Below, in pieces: positions 27,106 to 36,355 of a stretch of 64,000 nucleotides of DNA (the stretch's first letter is position 1; the number at the start of each line of letters is the position of its first letter). The stretch is taken from the NCBI GenBank assembly GCA_030682375.1, contig JAUXOL010000010.1, positions 1-64,000 of the forward strand, in the 5' to 3' direction. The translations under genes were made by a program, and so were the position numbers. The stretch comes from Gallionella sp. Its GTDB lineage: Bacteria; Pseudomonadota; Gammaproteobacteria; Burkholderiales; Gallionellaceae. The notes under the pieces are model-generated. The model ran no database searches, had not been told where the DNA came from, and saw nothing but the letters and a program-made list of their open reading frames with translations.

Positions 27106-28549
27106 GCTGGCCGCATTGTTGTGGTCGTTTTCGGTAGGTACGCTGGCCATCATCCTGACCAGCTTCGTCATGCACGGTGTCGATGTCTTCATGATGTCTT
27201 TCCTGGTAGCCAGCATCGCGGTGTCGGCCTGGGGTCAGCTGCTGGTTCGGCGCTGGCTGGCGCCCGTGCAGAAGCTCAAGGGCGTCATCGACGATGTCTC
27301 GCGTGGAAGGTTCAATAACCGGGTCACCGGTATTGCAGAAGAACGCGACGAGATCAGCCTGTTGTGCTGGAGCGTGAACGACATGCTCGACCAGTTGAAC
27401 ACCTTCTTCCGCGAACAGGAGACCAGCTTCCGCGCCAACCTGACCGGCAATTTCTATCGCAGGGCGGTGAGTAGCGGCTTGCACGGCGGTTTCGCCAAGG
27501 GACTGGAGAACCAGAACATCCTGCTCGACGGTATGGCGGAGCAAAAGTTGGGCGCGATGCGTACCCAAATGCTGTCGCGCGCACATTCGCTCAACACGGA
27601 AAATCTGCTGAGCAACCTGACCTCGAACCAGCGCGACCTGAAGACGATCACCGACAACATGGAAGATCTGGCCGCGCTGGCCAGGCGTACCCGCGAGGAT
27701 GCCGAGGACAGTCGCGAGTCGGTCAAGGATGTGGTGCAGAGGCTTTCCGGCATCGTCGAGCGCGTGAATCACGCCAATGTCGCGATCACCCAGTTGAATG
27801 CGCGCAGCAGCGAGATCAACAAGGCGGTCGGACTGATCACATCGATCGCCGACCAGACCAACCTGCTGGCGCTGAATGCGGCGATCGAGGCGGCGCGGGC
27901 CGGAGAGGCAGGGCGAGGTTTCGCGGTGGTCGCTGACGAGGTGCGCAAGCTGGCCGAGAACACCAAGAATGCCTCCGAGTCCATCGGCAGGATCATGGGG
28001 ATGTTGCAGCTCGAGGCGACCAAGATGTTGCAGGATTCCGACGAGATGCACGAGATCGCCAATTCCTCCCAAGGTGTCATCGGCAGGCTGGAACAGAAAT
28101 TCGGGCAGTTCTACGAGTCGGCCATCACGACGCTGGAGGGCGCACGCTATGCGCAGGATCTCAGCTTCGCCTCGCTGGTCAAGGTGGATCACGTTATCTA
28201 CAAGCAGCGTGCCTATGTGCTGATCGATGATTCCGGGAACGAAGAATGCAGAAAGGCGGTCAGCGTGGATCATACCGGTTGCCGTCTGGGCAAGTGGTAT
28301 GCCGGTGCCGGCGCAGAGGTGTTCGGCGGTACCGCGGCGTTCCGCAGTCTGCTCGATCCGCACAGCAAGGTGCATGAGTGCGTGCATCAGATGGTCGGCT
28401 ATCTGGATCAGAATTGGGAGCGCAGCCCGGCGGTGCAGGACAATATCTTCATCTCGCTCGACTGCGCCGAGAAGGCCAGCCAGGATGTGATGGCGGCGCT
28501 GGATCGAGTGGTCGCCGAGAAACACGCGCACATGGTCAAGGCGGCATAG
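27080..28549 (+). CDS. Methyl-accepting chemotaxis protein with C-terminal CZB domain
   Basis: A 489-residue receptor. Two TM segments close together at about 10-55 leave no real periplasmic domain, then HAMP-like helices and the MCP signalling hairpin ([41 protein letters not shown]). A C-terminal chemoreceptor zinc-binding (CZB) domain follows from about 365: H in [15 protein letters not shown] at C401 and HSKVHECVH. It lacks its own sensor, which is probably supplied by the overlapping PAS protein. AAAAGGGG ribosome site inside the PAS gene. Confidence 0.93.
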   Translation: MTNSSLQFKLAALLWSFSVGTLAIILTSFVMHGVDVFMMSFLVASIAVSAWGQLLVRRWLAPVQKLKGVIDDVSRGRFNNRVTGIAEERDEISLLCWSVNDMLDQLNTFFREQETSFRANLTGNFYRRAVSSGLHGGFAKGLENQNILLDGMAEQKLGAMRTQMLSRAHSLNTENLLSNLTSNQRDLKTITDNMEDLAALARRTREDAEDSRESVKDVVQRLSGIVERVNHANVAITQLNARSSEINKAVGLITSIADQTNLLALNAAIEAARAGEAGRGFAVVADEVRKLAENTKNASESIGRIMGMLQLEATKMLQDSDEMHEIANSSQGVIGRLEQKFGQFYESAITTLEGARYAQDLSFASLVKVDHVIYKQRAYVLIDDSGNEECRKAVSVDHTGCRLGKWYAGAGAEVFGGTAAFRSLLDPHSKVHECVHQMVGYLDQNWERSPAVQDNIFISLDCAEKASQDVMAALDRVVAEKHAHMVKAA

Positions 28550-28570
28550 TCCGGCGACATCGGAAGACGA

Positions 28571-28606
28571 AAAAGCGGAACCCCTTGGGGTTCCGCTTTT
28601 TTATTT
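28571..28606 (+). terminator. Intrinsic terminator after the chemoreceptor gene
   Basis: AAAAGCGGAACCCC and its exact complement flank a two-base centre at 28571-28600, followed by TTATTTAT. The A-run on the other side could let it also serve the minus-strand darP end. Confidence 0.9.
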
Positions 28607-28641
28607 ATATCGGGAGTTTCGCCTTGTCTGGGCGAGCCGCC

Positions 28642-29172
28642 CTACTCGTGTTCGGGAATGAGCTCGCGTAATACCTGAAAAATTTCGCGGTAATTCTTGG
28701 GAGGCTTTCCGGCTTCCTTTTCTTTCTGGGCGTTACGGATCAGCGTGCGCAGCCGCTGCACGTCGGTCTCGGGGTGCGCAGCGAGCAGTTCGGTCAGCGC
28801 CTGATCGTTTTCCAGCAGGCGGTCGCGCCAGCGTTCCAGCAGGTGCAGGTGGACGGTGTGTTCTTGTGACACACCTTTCCATGCGTTCAGTCTGGCGACG
28901 ATGGGGGCGATGTCTTCGAGGTCGCGCATCAGTCTGCCGATGTACTGCAACTGGCGGCGTTGCGCGCCGAATTTGTTGATCCGGTGCATCTCGCGGATGG
29001 CGTCGCGCAGGTTATCGGGCAGGTCGAGCTGCGCCAGTTGATCCTTGCCCAGTGCGACCAGTTCCTCGCCGAGTGCTTGCAGGTCGTGCATTTGCTGTTT
29101 GATCTTGGTCTTGCTGGGCGGCAGGTCTATGTCCTGGTCTTCTTCGTCTTGGAAATGTTGGCGGTCGCTCAT
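28642..29172 (-). CDS. darP: Ribosome-associated protein DarP (YjgA, DUF615)
   Basis: A 176-residue helical protein matching DarP/YjgA, which acts in late 50S subunit assembly. Motifs: PPSKTKIKQQMHDLQALGEELVAL, INKFGAQRRQLQYIGRLMR and LRTLIRNAQKEKEAGKPPKNYREIF. Divergent from pmbA (start 29237), the usual yjgA-pmbA arrangement. Confidence 0.95.
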   Translation of the reverse strand: MSDRQHFQDEEDQDIDLPPSKTKIKQQMHDLQALGEELVALGKDQLAQLDLPDNLRDAIREMHRINKFGAQRRQLQYIGRLMRDLEDIAPIVARLNAWKGVSQEHTVHLHLLERWRDRLLENDQALTELLAAHPETDVQRLRTLIRNAQKEKEAGKPPKNYREIFQVLRELIPEHE

Positions 29173-29236
29173 GGTGGGGATGGGGAAATTACGATGCTGC
29201 TATGATAACGCCTTTCTCCATATCGTTCGTTCAGTT

Positions 29237-30616
29237 ATGAGCCATCCAGTATCGACCGCTTCCAGTTCCATCGAATCCTCCAAGGCCAGATTCTCCCATT
29301 CTGCCGACACGTTGCGCGACATCGCGCAGGATATGCTGGACTATGCCCAACAGCGCGGCGCGACTGCCGCCTCCGCCGAGGTGTCGGAAGGTTTCGGGCA
29401 ATCGGTCACGGTGCGTCACGGCGAAGTGGAGACCATCGAGTACAACCGCGACAAGGGCCTGGGTATCACCGTCTATATCGGCCAGCGGCGCGGTAATGCC
29501 AGCACCTCTGACTTTTCGCGACAGGCTGTGCGCGACACCGTGGACGCCGCGCTGTCGATCGCGCGCTATACCGCCGAGGACGACTGCGCAGGCCTGCCGG
29601 ATGCGGACATGCTGGCGCGCGACTGTCCCGATCTCGACCTGTACCATCCCTGGGATTTGCCGGTGGACGATGCGATTGCATTGGCACGCGAATGCGAACA
29701 GGCCGCGCTCGACAGGGACAAACGCATCAACAATTCCGAGGGGGCGACGGTGAACGTGCACGAGGCTCACTTCGTGCACGCCAACAGTCAGGGCTTCTCT
29801 GGTGGTTATCCCTCCTCGCGTCACAGTCTCAGCTGTGCGGTGATCGCCGGCCGCGACGATGCGATGGAGCGGGACTACTGGTACAGCGTGGCGCGCAATG
29901 CACAGGAAATATTGCGTGCCGACGAAGTCGGGCGCATCGCTGCGGAGCGCACCGTGCGCCGCCTGAACGCGCGCAAGCTGGCGACGATGCAGGCGCCGGT
30001 GCTGTTCGAGGCATCAATCGCCTCCAGTCTGCTCGGCCATTTTGTCGGCGCAGTCAGCGGCGGCAGCCTGTATCGCAAGTCTTCCTTCCTGCTCGGGCAG
30101 ATGGACCAGCCCATCTTCGCGCCACACATCAACATCGAAGACGTGCCGGATATCCGCAGGGGGCTGGCTTCCAGCCCGTTCGACGACGAAGGCGTGCGCG
30201 TGCAGAAGCGCAACATCGTCGAGCAGGGCGTGTTGCGCGGTTATTTCCTCGGCAGCTATTCGGCGCGCAAGCTCGGCATGAAAACCACCGGCAATGCCGG
30301 CGGCAACCACAACCTGATCCTGCAGTCGGGCGAACTCGACTTCGACGGGCTGTTGAAGCAGATGGGGCGTGGCCTGCTGGTCACCGAGCTGCTGGGCCAG
30401 GGCGTGAATCAGGTCACCGGCGATTATTCGCGGGGTGCGGCGGGCTTCTGGATCGAGCATGGCGAGATCCAGTATCCGGTGCAGGAGATCACCATCGCCG
30501 GCAACCTGAAAGACATGTACCGCAACATCGTCGCGGTCGGCAACGACGTGGTGGTGCAGGGCTCGCGCCAGTGCGGCTCCATACTCGTCGAAGGCATGAC
30601 GGTCGCCGGACGATAG
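29237..30616 (+). CDS. pmbA: Metalloprotease PmbA/TldE
   Basis: A 459-residue member of the TldD/PmbA family, the partner of TldD in a Zn protease that processes modified peptides and degrades CcdA-like proteins. Signatures: VSEGFGQSVTVRHGEVE near the N-terminus and the C-terminal GNAGGNHNLILQSGE, LLVTELLGQGVNQVTGDYSRGA and IQYPVQEITIAGNL. PmbA lacks the metal-binding HExxxH of TldD, as here. ATG at 29237 (MSHPVST) is chosen over upstream in-frame positions inside darP. Confidence 0.95.
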   Translation: MSHPVSTASSSIESSKARFSHSADTLRDIAQDMLDYAQQRGATAASAEVSEGFGQSVTVRHGEVETIEYNRDKGLGITVYIGQRRGNASTSDFSRQAVRDTVDAALSIARYTAEDDCAGLPDADMLARDCPDLDLYHPWDLPVDDAIALARECEQAALDRDKRINNSEGATVNVHEAHFVHANSQGFSGGYPSSRHSLSCAVIAGRDDAMERDYWYSVARNAQEILRADEVGRIAAERTVRRLNARKLATMQAPVLFEASIASSLLGHFVGAVSGGSLYRKSSFLLGQMDQPIFAPHINIEDVPDIRRGLASSPFDDEGVRVQKRNIVEQGVLRGYFLGSYSARKLGMKTTGNAGGNHNLILQSGELDFDGLLKQMGRGLLVTELLGQGVNQVTGDYSRGAAGFWIEHGEIQYPVQEITIAGNLKDMYRNIVAVGNDVVVQGSRQCGSILVEGMTVAGR

Positions 30617-30692
30617 GCCAGGCTTTAACCCGACAGCCGGGCTACGTGCATCAGGCGCTATAATGCGCCCCGTCTATCGTTTTCACTGAACC

Positions 30693-32483
30693 ATGCGTCC
30701 CTCTTCGTCTCCTCAAACCGTCCGCCCCGCCGATTGGCAGGCCATCCGTTCGCTGTTGCCCTACCTGATGGAGTTCAAGTGGCGCGTCGCGATCGCGCTG
30801 GGTCTGCTGGTGCTGTCCAAGCTCGCGAACGTGTCGGTGCCGCTGGTGCTGAAAGAGATCATCGATTCGCTGGACAAGACCCAGGCGGTGCTGGCGGTGC
30901 CGGTGGCGATGGTTGTCGCCTACGGCGTGCTGCGCCTGCTGAGCACGTTGTTCGGCGAGCTGCGCGACGCGGTGTTCGCCAAGGTAACGCAGCGCGCCAT
31001 CCGGCGCGTCGCGTTGCAGGTGTTTGAGCATCTGCACAGTCTGAGCTTGCGCTTCCATCTCGACCGGCAGACCGGCGGCGTATCCCGCGATATCGAGCGC
31101 GGCACGCGCGGCATTGGCTTCCTACTGAACTTCATGCTGTTCAACATCCTGCCGACGCTGCTGGAGATCGGCCTGGTCGCGGCGATCCTGTTCACCAAGT
31201 ACAACGTGTGGTTCGCGGTTATCACCTTCGTGACGCTGGTGATCTACATCGCGTTCACGCTGTTCATCACCGAGTGGCGCATGGTGGTGCGGCGCTCGAT
31301 GAACGACCTCGACTCCAAGGCGAACAGCCGCGCGATCGATAGCCTGTTGAACTACGAGACGGTGAAGTATTTCGGTAACGAGCGCTACGAGGCGCGGCGC
31401 TACGACGAGAACATGCAGCGCTGGGAAGTCGCGGCGGTGCGCAACACCACCTCGCTGGCGCTGCTGAATGCCGGGCAGAGCTTCATCATCGCGATAGGCA
31501 TCACCGCGCTGATGTTGCTGGCCGCCGACGGCGTGGTGAAGGGTACGTTGACGATAGGCGATCTGGTGCTGATCAACGTGTTCATGATCCAGCTCTACAT
31601 GCCGCTGCATTTCCTGGGCTTCGTGTATCGAGAGATACGCCATGCGCTGGCGGACATGGAGAAGATGTTCGGCCTGTTACACGAGCATCGCGAGATCGCC
31701 GATGCGCCCGATGCGCAGGTGTTGCAGACCGGTCGTGCCGAGGTGGGCTTCGAGCATGTCGGTTTCAGCTATGCGCCTGACCGGCAGATATTGCACGACG
31801 TGAGTTTCGTCATCCCGGCCGGGCATACCGTCGCAGTGGTCGGCGCGAGCGGTGCAGGCAAGTCCACGCTGTCGCGCCTGCTGTTCCGTTTCTACGATGT
31901 GCAGGATGGGCGCATCCTGATCGACGGAAAGGACACTCGTACGCTGACGCAGAGCAGCCTGCGCGCGGCGATCGGCATCGTGCCCCAGGATACCGTGCTG
32001 TTTAACGACACGATCTATTACAACATCGCCTACGGACGCCCGGATGCGACGCGCGAGGAGATCGTCGCCGCCGCGCAGGCCGCGCATATCCACGAATTCA
32101 TCGAGTCGTTGCCGCAGGGCTACGACAGCATGGTCGGCGAGCGCGGCCTGAAACTATCCGGCGGCGAGAAGCAGCGCGTGGCGATCGCCCGCGCGATCCT
32201 CAAGGATCCGTCTATCCTGATTTTCGACGAGGCGACCTCCGCGCTCGATTCGAAGTCGGAGAAGGCGATCCAGGCCGAACTGCGTGCGATATCGCAGAAT
32301 CGCACCACGCTGATCATCGCGCATCGACTGTCTACCGTGGTCGATGCCGACCAGATACTGGTGATGGATCAGGGACGCATCATCGAGCGCGGCACGCATC
32401 GCGAACTGCTGGCGCTGGACCGGATTTATGCGCAGATGTGGAATCTTCAGAAACAGGAAGAAATAAGCGATTCTGATTATTGA
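30693..32483 (+). CDS. ABC exporter of the Atm1/HMT1 type
   Basis: A 596-residue half-transporter with six TM helices (about 25-320) fused to an ATPase. It shows Walker A GASGAGKST (about 384-392), Q-loop IVPQDTVLFNDT, signature LSGGEKQR and Walker B ILIFDEATSALDS. TM-region similarity (LLNYETVKYFGNERYEARRY) places it with Atm1/HMT1 proteins exporting glutathione-linked sulfur or metal species. A TATAAT at 30659-30664 could be its -10. Substrate inferred from family. Confidence 0.92.
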   Translation: MRPSSSPQTVRPADWQAIRSLLPYLMEFKWRVAIALGLLVLSKLANVSVPLVLKEIIDSLDKTQAVLAVPVAMVVAYGVLRLLSTLFGELRDAVFAKVTQRAIRRVALQVFEHLHSLSLRFHLDRQTGGVSRDIERGTRGIGFLLNFMLFNILPTLLEIGLVAAILFTKYNVWFAVITFVTLVIYIAFTLFITEWRMVVRRSMNDLDSKANSRAIDSLLNYETVKYFGNERYEARRYDENMQRWEVAAVRNTTSLALLNAGQSFIIAIGITALMLLAADGVVKGTLTIGDLVLINVFMIQLYMPLHFLGFVYREIRHALADMEKMFGLLHEHREIADAPDAQVLQTGRAEVGFEHVGFSYAPDRQILHDVSFVIPAGHTVAVVGASGAGKSTLSRLLFRFYDVQDGRILIDGKDTRTLTQSSLRAAIGIVPQDTVLFNDTIYYNIAYGRPDATREEIVAAAQAAHIHEFIESLPQGYDSMVGERGLKLSGGEKQRVAIARAILKDPSILIFDEATSALDSKSEKAIQAELRAISQNRTTLIIAHRLSTVVDADQILVMDQGRIIERGTHRELLALDRIYAQMWNLQKQEEISDSDY

Positions 32484-32507
32484 TTAATATAGGTATAAAG
32501 GTATCCT
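32480..32507 (+). promoter_or_regulatory. Possible sigma-70 promoter of the PBP7 gene
   Basis: TTGATT (32480-32485), 16 bases, TATCCT (32502-32507) in an AT-rich gap. The -35 overlaps the end of the ABC exporter gene. Confidence 0.35.
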
Positions 32508-32559
32508 TTCGCTTGCCGAAAACATGCCTATCCTGCAAAATGTGCTTCAGGGAGCCCCA

Positions 32560-33456
32560 ATGAAAAAAAGACTGATCATCACCATGCTGCTGGGCGGCGC
32601 ATTCGTTTCGCAAATGGCATGGGCGGAGCGCAATGTCGGCCATCTCAAGCTGGAGCGGGAGTTGTCCGGCTCCGTGCATCGCGCCAACTCGAGTCCCAAG
32701 CTGAGTTCGAATATCGCATTGATTCTGGACGAGAAAAGTCTGCAGCCCCTGTATGCCAAGAATGCCGATACGGTCGCGCCTATCGCCTCGATCACCAAGC
32801 TGATGACGGCGATGGTGGTGCTGGATGCCAATCTGCCGCTGAACGAGGAAGTGAGTGTGGATGTCGCGGACCTGGACACCTTGAAGGGCACGCATTCGCG
32901 TCTGCGCATCGGCATGACCTTCACCCGCAGCGAGTTGCTCAAGCTGGCGTTGATGGCCTCGGAGAATCGTGCCGCTTCTGCGCTGGCGCGCACTTACCCC
33001 GGCGGAACCCGTGCGGCTATCGCGGCGATGAACGCCAAGGCGCGTTCGCTGGGAATGTATGACACGCAGTTTCACGACTCGACCGGCCTGAACAGCGACA
33101 ACGTCTCGACCGCACGCGACTTGTCCAGGATGGTGATGGCTGCGCGAAAATACCACTTGATCCAGCAATACTCGACCACGGCATCGCATTCCGTCGATGG
33201 CTGGGGTGGCCGCGAACTGCGTTTCAACAACACTAATCCCTTGGTGAAAAACGCTTCCTGGGATATCGGCGTCAGCAAGACCGGATTCATCAACGAGGCC
33301 GGACGCTGTCTGGTGATGGAGGCGAAGATCAATAGTCGCCCGGTGATCATCGTGCTGCTCAATTCCCAGGGCAAGAGTACCCGTATCGGCGACGCCAACC
33401 GCATCAAGAAGTGGATGGAAAGCAGCAACACCCGTTCCGCCACCAAGCGCAGCTGA
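32560..33456 (+). CDS. pbpG: D-alanyl-D-alanine endopeptidase (PBP7 type)
   Basis: A 298-residue periplasmic serine peptidase that cuts peptidoglycan cross-bridges. Signal peptide at residues 1-22 (ends MAWA). Active-site motifs SITK (nucleophile S77), SEN and SKTG are in the order of the S11 family. Length fits PBP7 and lacks the PBP5 C-terminal anchor domain. AGGGAG ribosome site, ATG at 32560 preferred over 32524. Confidence 0.93.
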   Translation: MKKRLIITMLLGGAFVSQMAWAERNVGHLKLERELSGSVHRANSSPKLSSNIALILDEKSLQPLYAKNADTVAPIASITKLMTAMVVLDANLPLNEEVSVDVADLDTLKGTHSRLRIGMTFTRSELLKLALMASENRAASALARTYPGGTRAAIAAMNAKARSLGMYDTQFHDSTGLNSDNVSTARDLSRMVMAARKYHLIQQYSTTASHSVDGWGGRELRFNNTNPLVKNASWDIGVSKTGFINEAGRCLVMEAKINSRPVIIVLLNSQGKSTRIGDANRIKKWMESSNTRSATKRS

Positions 33457-33469
33457 TCGCTACGCGATC

Positions 33470-33538
33470 ATGTTCGTCGAACTGATCATTCTGGCGGTGC
33501 TGGTTGCTGTCGTGGTGATCGCGTTACGCGGCCGCTAA
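33470..33538 (+). CDS. Possible 22-residue membrane peptide
   Basis: ATG to TAA encodes one hydrophobic helix with a basic end (MFVELIILAVLVAVVV then IALRGR). It fits the form of small membrane proteins, but no ribosome site is visible and a GATCGC-TAC-GCGATC dyad directly precedes the ATG. It could be chance. Confidence 0.25.
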   Translation: MFVELIILAVLVAVVVIALRGR

Positions 33539-33580
33539 GCGGCATCGCCCCGCTCTTCGTGTCGTCGCAATTCCCTGTAC

Positions 33581-34891
33581 GTGTTTCAAGTTAATCCACT
33601 CGTTCGCCTGCGCTGGACGGCCTTTTTTATCGTCGGGCTGGCGTATGTCCTGTCGTTCTTCCATCGCTTCGCGCCAGCCGCGATCTCAGGCGATCTGCAG
33701 CAGACCTTCCATGCCAGCGGAGCCGAGCTGGGCGGGTTGGCTGCGACCTATTTCTACGTTTACATGCTGATGCAGATCCCCACCGGCATTCTGGTCGATA
33801 CGTTGGGTTCGCGTCGCGTGGTGGTCATAGGCGGGTTGATTGCGAGCATCGGTTCGATACTGTTCGGCATGGCGGAGACGCTCGCGATCGCTTCCGTCGG
33901 GCGACTGCTGGTCGGACTGGGCGTGTCGGTCACCTTCATCGCGCTGCTCAAGCTCAATGCCGCATGGTTCCATGACCGGCATTTCGCCACCATGACGGGA
34001 GCGACCATACTGCTGGGCAATATGGGCTCACTGCTTGCCGCTGCGCCGCTGGCCTGGGCGTTGACCTATGTCTCGTGGCGCACCGCGTTCGTCGCGGTAG
34101 GGATTCTTTCGCTGCTGCTGGCATTGCTGGCATGGCGGCTGGTGCGCGACCATCCGGGCGAGGTCGGCTTGCCCAGCCTGCGCGAACTCGACGGCAAGGC
34201 CGCGCATCCTCCGCACGACGGTCATTGGTACGACGGCCTGCTAATCGTGCTAAAGAATCGTGCGACCTGGCCTGGGCTGTGGGTGAACATGGGGATCGCG
34301 GGATCGTTGTTTGCCTTTGGCGGCTTGTGGGCGGTGCCGTTCCTGCGCGACGTGTACGGTATGGATCGGGCCGCCGCCACCGATCACACCACCTTGCTGC
34401 TGGCCGGATTCGCCATCGGCGCATTCTTCATCGGCACGCTCTCGGATCGCATCGGGCGGCGCAAGTCGCTGATGATCGCGGGAGGGGCGGCGTACAGCCT
34501 GTGCTGGCTGCCGTTGCTGTTCGGCGCGGAGCTGGGGGCTGCTGCCAGTTACACGCTGTTCTTTGCGATGGGATTGTTCGCGCCCAGCTTCACGCTGAGC
34601 TGGGCCTGTGCCAAGGAAGTGAATCCCCCGGCGCTCTCCGGTATGTCCACCAGCGTGGTGAACGTCGGCGCCTTCCTCGGTACGGCCATCATGCAGCCGC
34701 TGGTCGGCTGGGCCATCGATCGGGCGCATGCCGGTTCGCCTAGCGTACCGTTGGGTTTGGGCGACTATCAGGGCGGTATCGCGATCCTGCTCGCGTTCTC
34801 GTTGACGGGGCTGATCGCCACGTTGTTCATACGCGAGACTCATTGCAGGTACGTGGACATGAGCAGCCCAGTATCTTCGATCCGCACCTGA
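33581..34891 (+). CDS. MFS transporter
   Basis: A 436-residue permease with 12 TM segments. MFS loop 2-3 motif DTLGSRR, its repeat SDRIGRRKS between helices 8 and 9, and RLLVGLGVSVTF are seen. It resembles the nitrate/sugar-phosphate-type MFS_1 group with an N-terminal FFHRFAPAAIS. GTG start at 33581 without a clear ribosome site. Substrate unknown. The next gene, also MFS, begins 12 bases after its stop. Confidence 0.88.
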   Translation: MFQVNPLVRLRWTAFFIVGLAYVLSFFHRFAPAAISGDLQQTFHASGAELGGLAATYFYVYMLMQIPTGILVDTLGSRRVVVIGGLIASIGSILFGMAETLAIASVGRLLVGLGVSVTFIALLKLNAAWFHDRHFATMTGATILLGNMGSLLAAAPLAWALTYVSWRTAFVAVGILSLLLALLAWRLVRDHPGEVGLPSLRELDGKAAHPPHDGHWYDGLLIVLKNRATWPGLWVNMGIAGSLFAFGGLWAVPFLRDVYGMDRAAATDHTTLLLAGFAIGAFFIGTLSDRIGRRKSLMIAGGAAYSLCWLPLLFGAELGAAASYTLFFAMGLFAPSFTLSWACAKEVNPPALSGMSTSVVNVGAFLGTAIMQPLVGWAIDRAHAGSPSVPLGLGDYQGGIAILLAFSLTGLIATLFIRETHCRYVDMSSPVSSIRT

Positions 34892-34903
34892 GCATCGTTA
34901 CGT

Positions 34904-36154
34904 ATGACGCCGTTGCTTCCTTCCGATGACCTGTGGCGAGACCGGAGTTATCGGCGGCTGTGGCTGTCGATCCTGATCGGCTCGCTGGGAGGGCAGGTCA
35001 CCGCGATGGCGTTGTCGCTGATGAGCGCCATCATGCTGGGGGCGACCCCGACGCAACTCGGCTTCCTCGGCGCTTTCTGGATCGCCCCCTTCGTATTGAT
35101 TTCCCTGCCGCTGGGGGTGTGGCTGGACCGGGTGCGCAAGCTGCCCGTCTACATCGGCGGAGAGGTCGTGATGGTCGTGACGCTCGCCAGCATCCCCTTG
35201 GTGTGGTCTCTCGGGCAGCTCGGCATGGGTTATCTCTACGCTGTGTCTTTCGTCACGGGCTGCGTTTCGGTGGTGTCGGGCACCGCCGCGCAGATCGTGC
35301 TGACCCAGGTCGTGCCGCGCGAGCGGTTGGTGGAAGCACATGCAAGGAACGGACTGGCGACTTCGTCGGCCGAGATCGCGGGACCCGGAGCGGCCGGAAT
35401 CTTGATCAGGCTGGTCGGCGCACCGTTTGCCTTGCTCGCCAACGCCGGATTTCTCGCGGTCGGCGTATGGCTGTTGCGCGGCATACATGTGGACGAAAAG
35501 CCGGTCGAGAAGCGGGATTCCCATTTCTGGCATGACCTCAAGGAAGGCGTTCGTTTCGTCTGGGAAAATCGGCTGCTGAGATCTCTGGCCCTGACGGTCG
35601 GCTTCTGGCAGATATGTCAGGGTGCGGCGATGGTGGTTCAGGTGCTGTTCGCGACCCGCATGCTGGCATTGAACGAATACCAGTACGGATTGTGTTTCTC
35701 GGCAGCGGGCATCGGCACCGTCGTTGCGAGCATGACGGGGCATCGATTGTCCCGTCTCATCGGCCCCGGCCCCTGTCTTATCGTTGGCATCGCGATCAGC
35801 GCCATCGGCTGGCTGCAGCTGGCATGGGCGCCGCTGGATGCGCGTGGCGTGGTTTCGTTCGTGGCGATGCTGCTGTGCTTTAGTGCTAGCACGGTGTTGA
35901 TCTTCAGCAACATGCTGGCATTGCGCCAGTCCATCACGCCGCCATCGATGCTGGCGCGGATGACCAGCACCATGCGGTTGATGACCTTGCTGCCTGCCGG
36001 TATCGGCGGGTTGCTGGGCGGTTTTATCGGGGAGCATCTCGGCTTGCGCGAATCTATTGCATTCGGCGGGCTGGGAGCGTTGGCGCTCGCACTCTTCGCC
36101 TGGCGGTTCTCGCTGATCCGGCGCGTGGCGGAGATTCCGAAGGAGACGCTGTAG
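34904..36154 (+). CDS. MFS transporter, EntS-like
   Basis: A 416-residue permease with 10-12 TM segments, closer to the MFS_3/EntS exporter group than to its neighbour (DRSYRRLWLSILIGSLGGQVTAMAL, LGVWLDRVRKLP, VVPRERLVEAHARN). Such exporters move siderophores, drugs or metabolites. No biosynthetic genes are adjacent, so no substrate is assigned. ATG 12 bases after the preceding MFS gene; probably cotranscribed. Confidence 0.88.
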   Translation: MTPLLPSDDLWRDRSYRRLWLSILIGSLGGQVTAMALSLMSAIMLGATPTQLGFLGAFWIAPFVLISLPLGVWLDRVRKLPVYIGGEVVMVVTLASIPLVWSLGQLGMGYLYAVSFVTGCVSVVSGTAAQIVLTQVVPRERLVEAHARNGLATSSAEIAGPGAAGILIRLVGAPFALLANAGFLAVGVWLLRGIHVDEKPVEKRDSHFWHDLKEGVRFVWENRLLRSLALTVGFWQICQGAAMVVQVLFATRMLALNEYQYGLCFSAAGIGTVVASMTGHRLSRLIGPGPCLIVGIAISAIGWLQLAWAPLDARGVVSFVAMLLCFSASTVLIFSNMLALRQSITPPSMLARMTSTMRLMTLLPAGIGGLLGGFIGEHLGLRESIAFGGLGALALALFAWRFSLIRRVAEIPKETL

Positions 36155-36174
36155 AAGCGGTAGAGGGTGAGTCT

Positions 36175-36344
36175 TGGCTTCGGCCGCAGCTTCACATCGG
36201 CTACGCCGATATGAGCCTCCACCGCAACTTAGTCCTGTTGTTTCACAACATAGGTGGTTGTGGCTTCGGCCGCTGCTTCGCAGCTTCACATCGGCTGCGC
36301 CGATATGAGCCTGCGCCGCAATCTTGTCTTGTTGTTTCACAACA
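36175..36344. repeat. Two tandem REP-like units (76 and 84 bp)
   Basis: Copy 1 at 36175-36250 and copy 2 at 36261-36344 share TGGCTTCGGCCGC, ACATCGGC-TxC-GCCGAT-ATGAGCC and TTGTTTCACAACA. Copy 2 has an extra 8-base TTCGCAGC block. Both contain an ATCGGC/GCCGAT hairpin. Copy 2 runs into the end of proB. Confidence 0.8.
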
Positions 36345-36355
36345 AGACAAGATTG
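36321..36355 (-). terminator. Strong hairpin over the end of proB
   Basis: AATCTTGTCTTGTTG and its exact complement form a 15-bp stem around a five-base loop that includes the proB TGA. The last five proB codons are the 5' arm. No T-run follows, so it may protect or end the transcript without being a classical intrinsic terminator. Confidence 0.6.
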
